From DAISIL01 sp036822015 (GTDB lineage Bacteria; Bacteroidota; Bacteroidia; Cytophagales; Bernardetiaceae), in NCBI GenBank assembly GCA_036822015.1, contig DAISIL010000032.1, positions 1 through 34,642 of the forward strand: a stretch of DNA of 34,642 bases. Reading direction: 5' to 3'. A model generated the notes under the pieces. That model did no database searches. It was not told where the DNA came from and was given only the letters and a program-made list of their open reading frames with translations. Position numbers and translations under genes: made by a program. Of this stretch, positions 1-8,169 are shown piece after piece (the stretch's first letter is position 1; the number at the start of each line of letters is the position of its first letter).

Positions 1-2202
1 GAAGGAAAACCGGACAAGCAAGCCCGCTTGTATGGCAATCTAGGGATATTGGCGTGGGTTTCAGGAAAGCAGCAGGAAGCACAAATCTTTCTTAATCAAG
101 CACTTACCTATGCAAAAAGTGCTTATGGGCCCGAGCATCCCCAAACCGCAGGGGCTTACAACAACCTAGCTCTCATCACCAATGACCCAACAGCCGCCAT
201 CAGGAACTACCAGCAAGCACTGGATATTTACCAAAAAACATATCCCGAGCCGCACCCAGCCAAAGCCAGTACCCTCGGCAACCTCGGAGAAACTTACCTA
301 CAACAAAAAAACTTGCTCAACGCCCGCCTTTATCTCAAAGAAGCACTCCAACTTTGGAAAGACTGTTACGGACCCACACATCCCAATGTTGCTTTTGCTT
401 ACACAGCCCTGGCACGCCTCGAACTGACCCAAAGCAAAACCGATGTCGCCCACGCCCTCACCCAACGCGCCTTGCGCATCTACCAGACCCGCTATACGAA
501 TGCGCATCCCAACCTAATCTCTACCTATAATCTCCTGGCAAGCATAAACTTAACGATGGGTAGTTACGATGCTGCTCTACAATATCTCGACTCGGCACAA
601 GCCGCTAATCTACCCACACCAGCTGCTCCTTTTGCCCAAGCCATCAGTCTAGATCTGCTCCTGACAACCCTGCAACTCAAAGGGCAGGCCTACACAGAAC
701 GCCACCAAAAAAAGACCCTTCGCCTACGCGACCTACAAGCCGCCTTGCAGGCTTACCAAAACGCCGATCAAGTGCTACAACTCCTTCGTCAAAGCCGTAG
801 CGACGAAGCCGACAAACTCAACCTCGGCGCACGTACCAACGCCCTCTATGATGCCGCCACACTTCTCTGCCTACAACTGGCCGAAGTAAGCCTCAAAAAA
901 CAGGATTACTACCAACAAGCCTTTCAATTTTCAGAAAAAAGTAAGAGCAGTGTCCTGCTGGCGGCCATCGTCAATACCAAAGCCCAACAATATGCAGGGC
1001 TGCCAGATAGCATCCTACAACAAGAAAAAAAACTGCGCCTCCAGCTCACAGCCCTTGAGCGAGGGATTGCCCAGGGCATCGTGGATCTGCATCAACAATG
1101 GCTCAACACCCACAAGGACTATCAAAACCTGGTACAAAGGATGGAGCAGGAATATCCCCAATATCACGCCCTCAAGCATCAGATCGAAACCATCACCACC
1201 GATCAAGTACGCCAAAAGCTACAACCCAACCAAGCCCTGATTAGCTACCAAATCCTGGAAGAGCAGCAGCGACTGGTGATCTTTTACCTAAGTGCTAAAC
1301 ACCTGAAAATCAAAAACCAACCTATACCCGAAAAGATAGATCAAGAGTTGCGCCGCTTCCGTAACGGCATATTTTTTCAGGTTAAGGAGGCACACCAGGA
1401 AAGCGGACGGTGGCTGTATCGCCAACTGTTCCCGTACCGCCCACCCACACAAAGGATTTTTATCATCCCCGAGGGATATTTGAGTAACATCCCTTTTGAA
1501 GCCCTCCAGCACAAAACTGAATCTTATCTGGACGAAGATTACACGATTAGTTATGCCTACTCGGCTACGCTTTGGGGACAAAGCCAGACCAGGTTTTACC
1601 CCAGAGGAACGGCACTACTCTGCGCCCCTGTTAGCTTTACACAAATGCCTACCCTAACAGGAACACAAATAGAAATTAAAAAAATTGATACACTGCTACA
1701 AAAGAATAGTTACATAAATACAGTGAATTTATTTGAGGATGCGCATATTCGTTTGTTTGATGACAAAAACTTAGATCGCTTTGATTTCATTCATCTAGCT
1801 ACACATGGGGTCATCAACGCCGATGCCCCAGACTTATCCTATCTGGCCATGAGCCAGGGCAAAAATCTGTATGCGGGTGCGCTATACGGGCTTCGCCTAA
1901 ACGCCGATTTGGTTACGCTTTCGGCCTGCCAAACGGGTTTGGGTAAACTGCGGGCAGGTGAGGGGCTGTTGGGTCTCTCTCGGGCTTTGCTTTTCGCGGG
2001 CGGACGCAACTTGGTCGTTTCGCTCTGGTCGGTAGCCGATGGCTCTACGGCCGAGTTGATGCAGACATTTTATGCACAGTTTTTGCAAAACCCGTCTTTG
2101 GATTACGGTCAGGCGATGCAGCGGGCGAGGGCGAGCTTGCGGGCTTCTGATGATTATAGCAACCCTTATCACTGGGCGGCATTTGTGGTATTGGGAAATT
2201 GA
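1..2202 (+). CDS. TPR-CHAT domain protein (5' end outside the window)
   Basis: The reading frame is open from base 1, so the true start lies upstream; the first in-window start-like codon (TTG at 28) falls in the middle of a TPR and is not the start. The N-terminal part shows tetratricopeptide repeats of the kinesin-light-chain type (YGNLG, AYNNLA, TLGNLGETY, AFAYTALA spaced about 42 residues apart), then a charged helical linker. The C-terminal roughly 330 residues form a CHAT domain, the caspase-HetF-associated fold. The catalytic histidine is in LATHG (codon 1804-1806) and the cysteine in SACQTG (codon 1927-1929), followed by GEGLLGLSRALLFAGGRNLVVSLW. Both residues are present, so it could be an active cysteine protease. 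CHAT proteins are known as peptidase or scaffold components in signalling and cell-death pathways, but the substrate here is unknown. No signal peptide can be judged because the N-terminus is missing. Confidence 0.93.
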   Translation, partial: EGKPDKQARLYGNLGILAWVSGKQQEAQIFLNQALTYAKSAYGPEHPQTAGAYNNLALITNDPTAAIRNYQQALDIYQKTYPEPHPAKASTLGNLGETYLQQKNLLNARLYLKEALQLWKDCYGPTHPNVAFAYTALARLELTQSKTDVAHALTQRALRIYQTRYTNAHPNLISTYNLLASINLTMGSYDAALQYLDSAQAANLPTPAAPFAQAISLDLLLTTLQLKGQAYTERHQKKTLRLRDLQAALQAYQNADQVLQLLRQSRSDEADKLNLGARTNALYDAATLLCLQLAEVSLKKQDYYQQAFQFSEKSKSSVLLAAIVNTKAQQYAGLPDSILQQEKKLRLQLTALERGIAQGIVDLHQQWLNTHKDYQNLVQRMEQEYPQYHALKHQIETITTDQVRQKLQPNQALISYQILEEQQRLVIFYLSAKHLKIKNQPIPEKIDQELRRFRNGIFFQVKEAHQESGRWLYRQLFPYRPPTQRIFIIPEGYLSNIPFEALQHKTESYLDEDYTISYAYSATLWGQSQTRFYPRGTALLCAPVSFTQMPTLTGTQIEIKKIDTLLQKNSYINTVNLFEDAHIRLFDDKNLDRFDFIHLATHGVINADAPDLSYLAMSQGKNLYAGALYGLRLNADLVTLSACQTGLGKLRAGEGLLGLSRALLFAGGRNLVVSLWSVADGSTAELMQTFYAQFLQNPSLDYGQAMQRARASLRASDDYSNPYHWAAFVVLGN

Positions 2203-2231
2203 TAACTTTACGGAACCATTTTGTAAGTCAG

Positions 2232-2239
2232 TACGTTTG
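2232..2239 (+). promoter_or_regulatory. Possible -7 box for the HNH endonuclease gene
   Basis: TACGTTTG matches the Bacteroidota -7 consensus TAnnTTTG and lies 26 nt upstream of the ATG at 2266. No TTG occurs at the expected 17-23 nt further upstream, so only half of the promoter is supported. Confidence 0.3.
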
Positions 2240-2265
2240 CTAATTTGTTAAATATTGTCTTGCTC

Positions 2266-2763
2266 ATGAACCAAAAAGTACTTGTCCTGAATACGGATTT
2301 CCGTGCCTTATCGGTCTGTTCGGTGTCGAAGGCTTTTGTGTTGGTGTACCTGAACAAAGCCGAGATCATCAACGCTGTTCAGGGACATTCGTTGCGCAGC
2401 GTAGATCGGCAATTTCCGATGCCTTCCGTGATCCGGCTATTGCGCTACGTCAGTATGCCTTATCGCGGCGTGATGCTCTCTCGGCAAAACATCTTCAAGC
2501 GCGATGGCTATGAGTGCCTCTATTGCGGTGCCAAAACAAACCTCACCCTGGATCACGTTGTGCCGCGCTCCAAAGGTGGGCGTACCTCCTGGACAAACCT
2601 CGTAACAGCCTGTCAGTCTTGTAATTCCGAAAAAGGTGATCGCACACCCGAAGAGGCCAACATGCCACTACCTTACGAGCCTTTTCGACCTTCTTTTGTG
2701 ATGTTTCTCAAAGAGTTTTCGCGTATTGGTGAAGAGAGTTGGCAGGATTTTTTGATGCACTAA
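2266..2763 (+). CDS. HNH endonuclease family protein
   Basis: A 165-residue protein. I start it at ATG 2266, giving MNQKVLVLNTDFRAL, which is how this conserved family begins; a TTG at 2245 would only add seven residues without support. The HNH/zinc region is at residues 80-122: C84-x2-C87 (CLYC), D96-H97 in LDHVVPRSKGG, N111 in TNLVTAC, and C116-x2-C119-N120 (CQSCN). The four cysteines would bind a structural zinc and the H-N-N residues form the beta-beta-alpha-metal nuclease centre. Proteins of this layout are widespread in Bacteroidota and cyanobacteria as stand-alone genes; their cellular job is not established. It is cytoplasmic by the lack of a signal peptide. It lies 63 nt after the CHAT gene and 52 nt before the SCP2 gene. 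Confidence 0.92.
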   Translation: MNQKVLVLNTDFRALSVCSVSKAFVLVYLNKAEIINAVQGHSLRSVDRQFPMPSVIRLLRYVSMPYRGVMLSRQNIFKRDGYECLYCGAKTNLTLDHVVPRSKGGRTSWTNLVTACQSCNSEKGDRTPEEANMPLPYEPFRPSFVMFLKEFSRIGEESWQDFLMH

Positions 2764-2784
2764 CCCAAAAAATCAGTACCTTTG
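2751..2784 (+). promoter_or_regulatory. Bacteroidota-type promoter for the SCP2/alkaline phosphatase pair
   Basis: TTTG at 2751-2754 (-33), a 22-nt spacer, and TACCTTTG at 2777-2784 (-7, consensus TAnnTTTG). The -33 element overlaps the last codons of the HNH gene. The ATG at 2816 follows 31 nt after the -7 box. Confidence 0.55.
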
Positions 2785-2815
2785 GGTAATCGTTTCACCT
2801 ACTTGAACAAACCTC

Positions 2816-3115
2816 ATGAGCTTGACACTTTTTACTGAAAAGGTAGCCGAACTGGCTTCCCAAAATCCTGATTTTCAATCCAAAGTAAAATTCAAAACCG
2901 AACAAGGAGTCGTCCTATTGGACGCCACTTCTAGCCCCGCCACGGTGAGTAACGATGCCGAAGCCGAGGCTGACTGTGAGATTGGCCTCAAGCTCGAAGA
3001 CGGCTTGAAGATGATGGACAAAAAGCTAAGTGCTACGACGGCTTTTATGGTCGGTAAATTAAAAATAAGCGGCGATATGGGTGTAGCCATGAAAGTAGCC
3101 AAAATCATCGGATGA
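2816..3115 (+). CDS. SCP2 sterol-binding domain protein
   Basis: A 99-residue single-domain protein of the SCP2 (sterol carrier protein 2) family, a hydrophobic-ligand-binding fold. Recognisable features are the central VLLDATSSPATVSNDAEAEADCEIGLKLED segment (alternating strands, ending in the typical acidic loop), a helix with DGLKMMDKKLSATTAFMVGKL, and the family's ending KISGDMGVAMKVAKII. Length is normal for a stand-alone SCP2 domain. No signal peptide, so it is likely cytoplasmic; it may bind fatty acyl or other lipid ligands. The stop TGA (3113-3115) overlaps the ATG of the alkaline phosphatase gene (3112), so the two are probably translationally coupled. Ligand is unknown. Confidence 0.9.
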   Translation: MSLTLFTEKVAELASQNPDFQSKVKFKTEQGVVLLDATSSPATVSNDAEAEADCEIGLKLEDGLKMMDKKLSATTAFMVGKLKISGDMGVAMKVAKIIG

Positions 3116-4248
3116 TGTTCCGCTGGACGTACCTTTCCTTGCTCTGTTTCTGGTTCATGGGGTGCAGTCAAAATACTGTACCTCAAACAGATACCCGCAC
3201 CACTGATCGCCCCCTAAACGTGATCTTGCTCATCGGCGATGGCATGGGCGTTACGCAGGTCTCTTCGCTGTTTTTCTTTGGGGTGGAGGAACCACAGTTT
3301 TTGCGTTTTCCTTATACAGGCCTAAGCCGCACCTCCTCAGCCTCACACAAGATCACCGATTCGGCGGCCGGGGCGGTTGCTTTTGCCTCCGGCATCAAGA
3401 CCTACAACGGTGCTATTGGTCTGGATACCAACCAACAAGCCGTCCCGACGATCATCGAACGCATCGCACCAAAAGGCAAAAAAAGCGGGCTAGTAGCGAC
3501 CTCGTCCATCACCCATGCCACGCCGGCCGCCTTCTATGCCCACGCCAAAAGCCGCAACGAACACGAAAAGATAGCCATGGATTTGGTCAATAGTCGTGTG
3601 GATTTCTTTGCTGGTGGCGGTATTCGGTATTTTGCCCGGCGCAAAGACGGGCAGAACCTCATCGAAGCCCTCCAAAAACGATCCTTTTCAGTTGATACGC
3701 TCACCCATGATGCCTGGCAACGCCCCCAAAGCCTGGACGGCAAACAACGCTACGCCTACCTGGTCGGAGAAAAAGAACTCCCTCCGAAGCCCGAAGGTAG
3801 AGGTGATTTCTTGCCCGAGGCCACAGCAGCGGCGCTTGATTATTTGTCCCAACACAAAGAGGGCTTCTTCCTGATGGTGGAAGGCTCCCAAATCGACTGG
3901 GGTGGACACGCCGCAGACGTTAATTACGTTACTTCGGAGATGATCGACTTTGACCAAACGCTACGGGTAGCCCTGGATTTTGCCGAAAAAGACCAAAACA
4001 CACTGGTTATCGTAACGGCAGATCATGAGACGGGTGGCTTCAGCCTTTGCCCGCCCTTGATTCGGAAGCAGTGGGATTACAACATCATCAAAGGAGGGTT
4101 TTATGAAGGAGCCAATCAAGTGCCTTCATCCGCACACACCGCCACGATGGTTCCTGTGTTTGCGTATGGGCCATCGGCGCACCTTTTTACGGGTGTTTAT
4201 CACAACAACGAAATTTTTCACAAAATTTTGAAAGCCACAGGATGGTAA
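3112..4248 (+). CDS. Alkaline phosphatase family lipoprotein
   Basis: A 378-residue alkaline phosphatase of the PhoA-type superfamily, hydrolysing phosphate monoesters outside the cytoplasm. The N-terminus is a lipoprotein signal (Trp/Leu-rich, Cys18 in FMGC). Metal and catalytic motifs are visible: D43 in LIGDGMG, D83-S84 in TDSAAGAVAFASG (S84 aligns with the phosphorylated serine), HATPAAFYAH, EGSQIDWGGHAAD, TADHETGG and the late metal histidine in SAHTA. All expected metal ligands seem present. It is shorter than E. coli PhoA (about 470) but within the range of compact Bacteroidota enzymes. ATG 3112 overlaps the preceding SCP2 stop. It ends only 6 bp from the convergent lipoprotein gene at 4255. 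I see no clear Pho-type regulatory site. Confidence 0.93.
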   Translation: MMFRWTYLSLLCFWFMGCSQNTVPQTDTRTTDRPLNVILLIGDGMGVTQVSSLFFFGVEEPQFLRFPYTGLSRTSSASHKITDSAAGAVAFASGIKTYNGAIGLDTNQQAVPTIIERIAPKGKKSGLVATSSITHATPAAFYAHAKSRNEHEKIAMDLVNSRVDFFAGGGIRYFARRKDGQNLIEALQKRSFSVDTLTHDAWQRPQSLDGKQRYAYLVGEKELPPKPEGRGDFLPEATAAALDYLSQHKEGFFLMVEGSQIDWGGHAADVNYVTSEMIDFDQTLRVALDFAEKDQNTLVIVTADHETGGFSLCPPLIRKQWDYNIIKGGFYEGANQVPSSAHTATMVPVFAYGPSAHLFTGVYHNNEIFHKILKATGW

Positions 4249-4254
4249 TTGTCA

Positions 4255-4956
4255 TCATTCCACGACGCGCACCAGGTCTTCTTGCACCGTGATATTGACA
4301 CCAAAGTTATAGGTCATCCGAAACCCCTCGGGAGTATAATCAGCGATGAAACGTGTTTCATCGAAGTTCCGAAAGCTATTCAGTGAAAGCGGTTCCCAGA
4401 TATTGCTCGATAAAAAACGTCCACCACAGCTAGGCGTTTGCGCGATGCCATAGTTAGCATTGTACTCAAAGGTATAGCGGACAAGGGTTTGGCAGTTGTT
4501 GAGTGTGCGGTTGTCGATGACGTAATTGACGACATCCCAACTTTGTCGCCCGCGTCCAGCCAGTCGTGTCAGGAGCGTCTCACGTACGGACACAACGGGT
4601 ATGGTATTGCCATTGAACTCGAGGGTATAGATCACTTGATCGGCCCAGTTCACCAATCCGCCGCGCTGCGCACTCAAATACACGGGCTGCTTGAAGAGAA
4701 TATCCACGCTATCGCTGTACGGAATCGTAGCCAGTCCGTTGGCATCTGTCTCTACGGTAACGATAGGATTTTTGTCGTTCAGGTAGTCCTCACGGGTTTG
4801 GTAGAGTTTTACCGTTGCTCCCGAAATAAAAACATTATCAAAATCGACAACAAAAACACCAGTAGCAACTATAATATCTTCATCATCGGCACAGGCAGTC
4901 AAGAAGATAAAGGAAAAAAGGAAGAAAAAAAGATGAAGGTTACGCCGTGTAGTCAT
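4255..4956 (-). CDS. Unknown lipoprotein coupled to the EPS phosphatase gene
   Basis: A 233-residue protein I do not recognise as a named family. It begins with a lipoprotein signal peptide (hydrophobic stretch rich in Phe, lipobox LTAC, Cys22) followed by acidic DDED, a combination typical of Bacteroidota lipoproteins destined for the outer membrane or surface. Residues about 30-75 (GVFVVDFDNVFISGATVKLY, then VETDANGLATIPY) look like a carboxypeptidase-regulatory-like or transthyretin-like beta-sandwich. The rest is beta-rich, with two cysteines (in NNCQT and PSCGG) that could form a disulfide. Its start ATG overlaps the TGA of the tyrosine phosphatase gene (ATGA), so it is the last gene of the exopolysaccharide operon and probably an accessory to polysaccharide export or attachment. 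That role is inference from position. Confidence 0.8.
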   Translation of the reverse strand: MTTRRNLHLFFFLFSFIFLTACADDEDIIVATGVFVVDFDNVFISGATVKLYQTREDYLNDKNPIVTVETDANGLATIPYSDSVDILFKQPVYLSAQRGGLVNWADQVIYTLEFNGNTIPVVSVRETLLTRLAGRGRQSWDVVNYVIDNRTLNNCQTLVRYTFEYNANYGIAQTPSCGGRFLSSNIWEPLSLNSFRNFDETRFIADYTPEGFRMTYNFGVNITVQEDLVRVVE

Positions 4957-5711
4957 GAATCAATGAGGGTCTGGTTGAGTAAATCCAAAGATAAGGCTTT
5001 CTGAAAGGTCGGCAAAGTACGGGCTTTTTTGAGTACCTCTATGTGTCGCTCGCCGTGGCAGTCGGAGCCGAGAAACCGGACTACACCTTCGTCGATGAGC
5101 ATCTCGGCTATCTTTTTGGAGGGCTTAGAGTAGTAGCCCGTCAAAGAGTTGATGTTCACCTGCAACAACACCCCACGCTCGGGCAGCTTGAGAATATCCT
5201 TTGGACGATCAAACCAATAGACGTAGCGTTCGGGATGTGCCAAAACAGGTGTATAGCCCAGGGTTTGTAGATCAAAGATAACTTTTTCGAGTTGTGGAAA
5301 AGCGTTCATATACGAGGTTTCAAAAAGCACATAGCGTTTTTGTCCGCCAAAGCAAAGCAAGTCTTCCTGTTTTTCGAGACGTTCGATGAACGACTCATCC
5401 AGATAATACTCGGCGGCTGCTTCTAGGTCTAGCTGGATGCCGGCCTGGGTTGCATGGTCGCGCAAAAATTGTAGTTTTTCGCCAATACCCTCAGGTGTAT
5501 TGCGGTAATAATCACCCATGACGTGCGGGGTCATGATGAGTTTTTGGTATCCCAAAGCCTCAAAATGACGGAGCAAAGCCAGAGACTGCTCTACTGTTTC
5601 GGCACCGTCGTCTAGTCCGGGCAGCAGATGCGAGTGCATATCAGCGAGCAGGGGCGGTAAATCCTGATTAGGGTTTGCTTGTTTTTTTTTACTTCTAAAA
5701 AAAGAAATCAT
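4953..5711 (-). CDS. CpsB/YwqE-type tyrosine-protein phosphatase (PHP family)
   Basis: A 252-residue phosphatase of the PHP fold that removes phosphate from the tyrosine tail of bacterial tyrosine kinases. Metal-binding motifs are in family order: H26-x-H28 in DMHSHLLPGLDDGA, H63 in MTPHVMGDYYRN, the Glu in AAAEYYLDE, His in LAHPERY, and D-x-H in LGSDCHGE. Length matches CpsB/YwqE proteins (about 250). No signal peptide; cytoplasmic. The start ATG overlaps the stop of the upstream kinase (ATGA), so kinase and phosphatase are made from one message in coupled fashion, as expected for a pair controlling chain length and export of exopolysaccharide. The lipoprotein gene follows with another ATGA overlap. 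Confidence 0.95.
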   Translation of the reverse strand: MISFFRSKKKQANPNQDLPPLLADMHSHLLPGLDDGAETVEQSLALLRHFEALGYQKLIMTPHVMGDYYRNTPEGIGEKLQFLRDHATQAGIQLDLEAAAEYYLDESFIERLEKQEDLLCFGGQKRYVLFETSYMNAFPQLEKVIFDLQTLGYTPVLAHPERYVYWFDRPKDILKLPERGVLLQVNINSLTGYYSKPSKKIAEMLIDEGVVRFLGSDCHGERHIEVLKKARTLPTFQKALSLDLLNQTLIDS

Positions 5712-8167
5712 TTTTTTAATTTTTTAAGTACACGAGATAACCACTTGCCTTCTTTTTCATCCTGATCGTAGTAGCCATATCCATAGCCGTAGCCGTAACC
5801 CTGGTATCCGCCGTAAGTTGTGCCGTAGCCATAGGCTCGGCGGTTATCGGCCCCATTGAGGATCACGGAGAGTTTACGAATTTGCTTTTGTTCGTACAAG
5901 TAGTTGATTTCCTGTGCATAACCACGCAGGGAGCGATTTAGACGCACGATGTACAAGGGAATATCAGCCCGCCGCATCATCAACTCCCCATCCGTTACCA
6001 GTCCTACGGGAGGTGTATCCAGGATGATAACCTGATAGTTTGCTTTTAGTTGTTCAAAAAGCGCATCGAACTGTGAACTCATCAAGAGTTCGGAGGGGTT
6101 AGGGGGAATGGTTCCGGCCGGAATAAAAAAGAGATTGTCTAGCTTAGTCGCCCGTACACATTCGTCTATCGAGTGCTTGCCCATCAGGAGCGTACTCATC
6201 CCCGGACTGGACTCAACACCAAAGGCACGATGGATTTTGGGCTTGCGCATGTCGAGATCCAAAATCAGGACGCGCAAACCTGATTGCGCAATAATCCCTC
6301 CTAAGTTGATGGCTACAAAGGTTTTACCCTCTCCACTGATCGTTGAGGTAACCGAAAGCGTGCGCTGCTCTCCCGAAAAACTAATGAACTCCAGGTTAGT
6401 CCGAATTGAGCGAAAAGCCTCACTAATCGGCGACTTAGCACTCCGATCAATGACCAACTGGGAAACAGACATCTTTTCCTTTTGGTACATCGGGACAACG
6501 CCCAGGATGGGTGCGCGGGTGAGGCGTTCCATCTCCCTCAGGTTGGTGATTTTATTTTGGAGCAGATAACGGGCAGCAATCAGGACGATGCACAAGAACA
6601 AACTTGTAGCCAACCCATACAGATAAATCTGCGCCGGCTTGGGGAAAATAGGCGTTGTGGAAAAACTAGCCTTGGAGAGTACCTTGAAATCGGGAACTGT
6701 GCCGGCTTCGAGGATGTTGTTGTTTACGATTTTCTCCAACGTCAGGTCAGCAAACGTAGCGTAGCGGTTGAGGTATCGCTGCAAACGTTTGAGTTCCAAA
6801 TCGGTGGTAGTCGTCGTGATGTCGGGGATACGCCCGCGTTCTTGTTGGATTTCATTACTTTTAAGGTAAATCTCATTTTCTATTTCTGATACTGCAATTT
6901 GTAGAAGCTCGTGTACGGTGCGTTGGGTTTCGAGTTGTTGGCGTTCGAGTTCCTGATAGGCGGAGGTGGCTTTGGTATAGATGTTCAGGAGACGATCCAT
7001 CGCTTTTTGTTTTTTTTCCTGTTCCTTGATGGCATTTAGAAGTGTTGTATTTTCGTTGAGTTGTACCAAAGATTGTAACAATACGTAGTTAATGGAATCT
7101 TCATCCAGCTTTTGCTGGATTTGTAAGTAGATGCGTTGGGCATTGAGGAGTTTGGCCCGTTCTCGGATCAGTTGTTCGATGCGTTGCATGACCTGGGAGA
7201 CGATCTGCTCACGGTTTTGTATCGGCTCCAAAAGTCCGGCATTACGGCGATGCTCGTTGATGCGCTTTTCGTAGGCTTCGAGACTATCCTGACTAGCAAT
7301 GAGTTGTTTATCGAGATAATCTCGGGTTTGTTTATACTTGCGATTTTTATCGAGGATCGTTTCCTCAAGGTACACCGCATTGACGACATCCACGATGGCT
7401 GCGGCTTTGTAGGGGTTCGGGTCAGTGAAGGCTACCTCTATGGTTTGGGCGTTGGGGTTGAGAATGGTAGCGGATAAGTTTTTTTGTAAATATTTGACTA
7501 GGTAATCCGGGCTATTCAAGACAAAATAGTAGTTCAGCGAAGGTAGTTCTTCTTCATTTACTTTTTTGATAACAAAGGTAGTACCGCTAGCTAAGGTAAT
7601 AAGCTCCCCGAAGTTACCCTTTTGTTCGTACTCTTGTTCTTGCCAAAAATACTGTAGCAAATAACTTTGGGGGGATTTTGTTGTACGCAAAAAAATAGGT
7701 GTATCCATGATGGCTGGATGCGTATTATCAATGTTTGCTACCAAAAAAGGTTTTGTGGGATACTTTTCATCGTCATTGATACGCCCTTGCACAAAATACC
7801 CCACCTCCAGATGTAGGGTATCCATGACCCGCTCCGCAATACGCCTTGAACTAAGAAAGGCGAGTTCGCCGATTAAGTAGTTTTGTATTTCGTTGTCATT
7901 TTGGAAAATACCCAAACCCAGATCGCGTGCCGCTCCCTTAAACTCAAGTTTGAGGATGGCTGCTGCCCGAAAAACAGGTTTGGTGTAGCGCACGTACAGG
8001 AAAGCTACCGTATTGGCGAAAATAAAAATCAACAAAAGTAGCCAAATACTTTCTCGCAGCGTAAGTTTTAATTTTTGTATATCAAAATCAACACCAATGC
8101 TTGCCCCACCAAGAAGGCTCTCGGTGTTTGAAGTGGGTATCCCTGATGGCTGATCGTTCGGATTCAC
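5708..8167 (-). CDS. Polysaccharide co-polymerase / BY tyrosine autokinase (Wzc type)
   Basis: An 819-residue inner-membrane protein of the Wzc (PCP-2a) family. Residues about 25-60 hold the Wzz-type N-terminus with the first transmembrane helix (ESIWLLLLIFIFANTVAFLY). A long periplasmic region with coiled-coil helices follows, then a second membrane helix near 525-545 and the cytoplasmic BY-kinase. The Walker A motif is ISGEGKT (K615), Walker A' is LILDLDMRKPK, and Walker B is VIILDTPP. The C-terminus carries a Tyr/Gly-rich tail at 779-800 with ten tyrosines, the autophosphorylation cluster. The start is GTG at 8167, 2 nt after the OPX stop; no ATG fits better. Together with the OPX protein it would form the envelope-spanning export machine, regulated by cycling of tyrosine phosphorylation with the downstream phosphatase. 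Confidence 0.96.
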   Translation of the reverse strand: MNPNDQPSGIPTSNTESLLGGASIGVDFDIQKLKLTLRESIWLLLLIFIFANTVAFLYVRYTKPVFRAAAILKLEFKGAARDLGLGIFQNDNEIQNYLIGELAFLSSRRIAERVMDTLHLEVGYFVQGRINDDEKYPTKPFLVANIDNTHPAIMDTPIFLRTTKSPQSYLLQYFWQEQEYEQKGNFGELITLASGTTFVIKKVNEEELPSLNYYFVLNSPDYLVKYLQKNLSATILNPNAQTIEVAFTDPNPYKAAAIVDVVNAVYLEETILDKNRKYKQTRDYLDKQLIASQDSLEAYEKRINEHRRNAGLLEPIQNREQIVSQVMQRIEQLIRERAKLLNAQRIYLQIQQKLDEDSINYVLLQSLVQLNENTTLLNAIKEQEKKQKAMDRLLNIYTKATSAYQELERQQLETQRTVHELLQIAVSEIENEIYLKSNEIQQERGRIPDITTTTTDLELKRLQRYLNRYATFADLTLEKIVNNNILEAGTVPDFKVLSKASFSTTPIFPKPAQIYLYGLATSLFLCIVLIAARYLLQNKITNLREMERLTRAPILGVVPMYQKEKMSVSQLVIDRSAKSPISEAFRSIRTNLEFISFSGEQRTLSVTSTISGEGKTFVAINLGGIIAQSGLRVLILDLDMRKPKIHRAFGVESSPGMSTLLMGKHSIDECVRATKLDNLFFIPAGTIPPNPSELLMSSQFDALFEQLKANYQVIILDTPPVGLVTDGELMMRRADIPLYIVRLNRSLRGYAQEINYLYEQKQIRKLSVILNGADNRRAYGYGTTYGGYQGYGYGYGYGYYDQDEKEGKWLSRVLKKLKK

Positions 8168-8169
8168 GC

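Noticed and set aside
1..2763. CHAT protein plus HNH nuclease as a possible anti-phage system
   Set aside because: The HNH protein belongs to a widespread stand-alone family with its own possible promoter and gives no sign of a defence partnership. The upstream genes needed to judge are outside the window.
4438..5004. A 188-codon plus-strand frame over the lipoprotein and phosphatase genes
   Set aside because: It is antisense to two well-supported coupled genes and its product has no family features.
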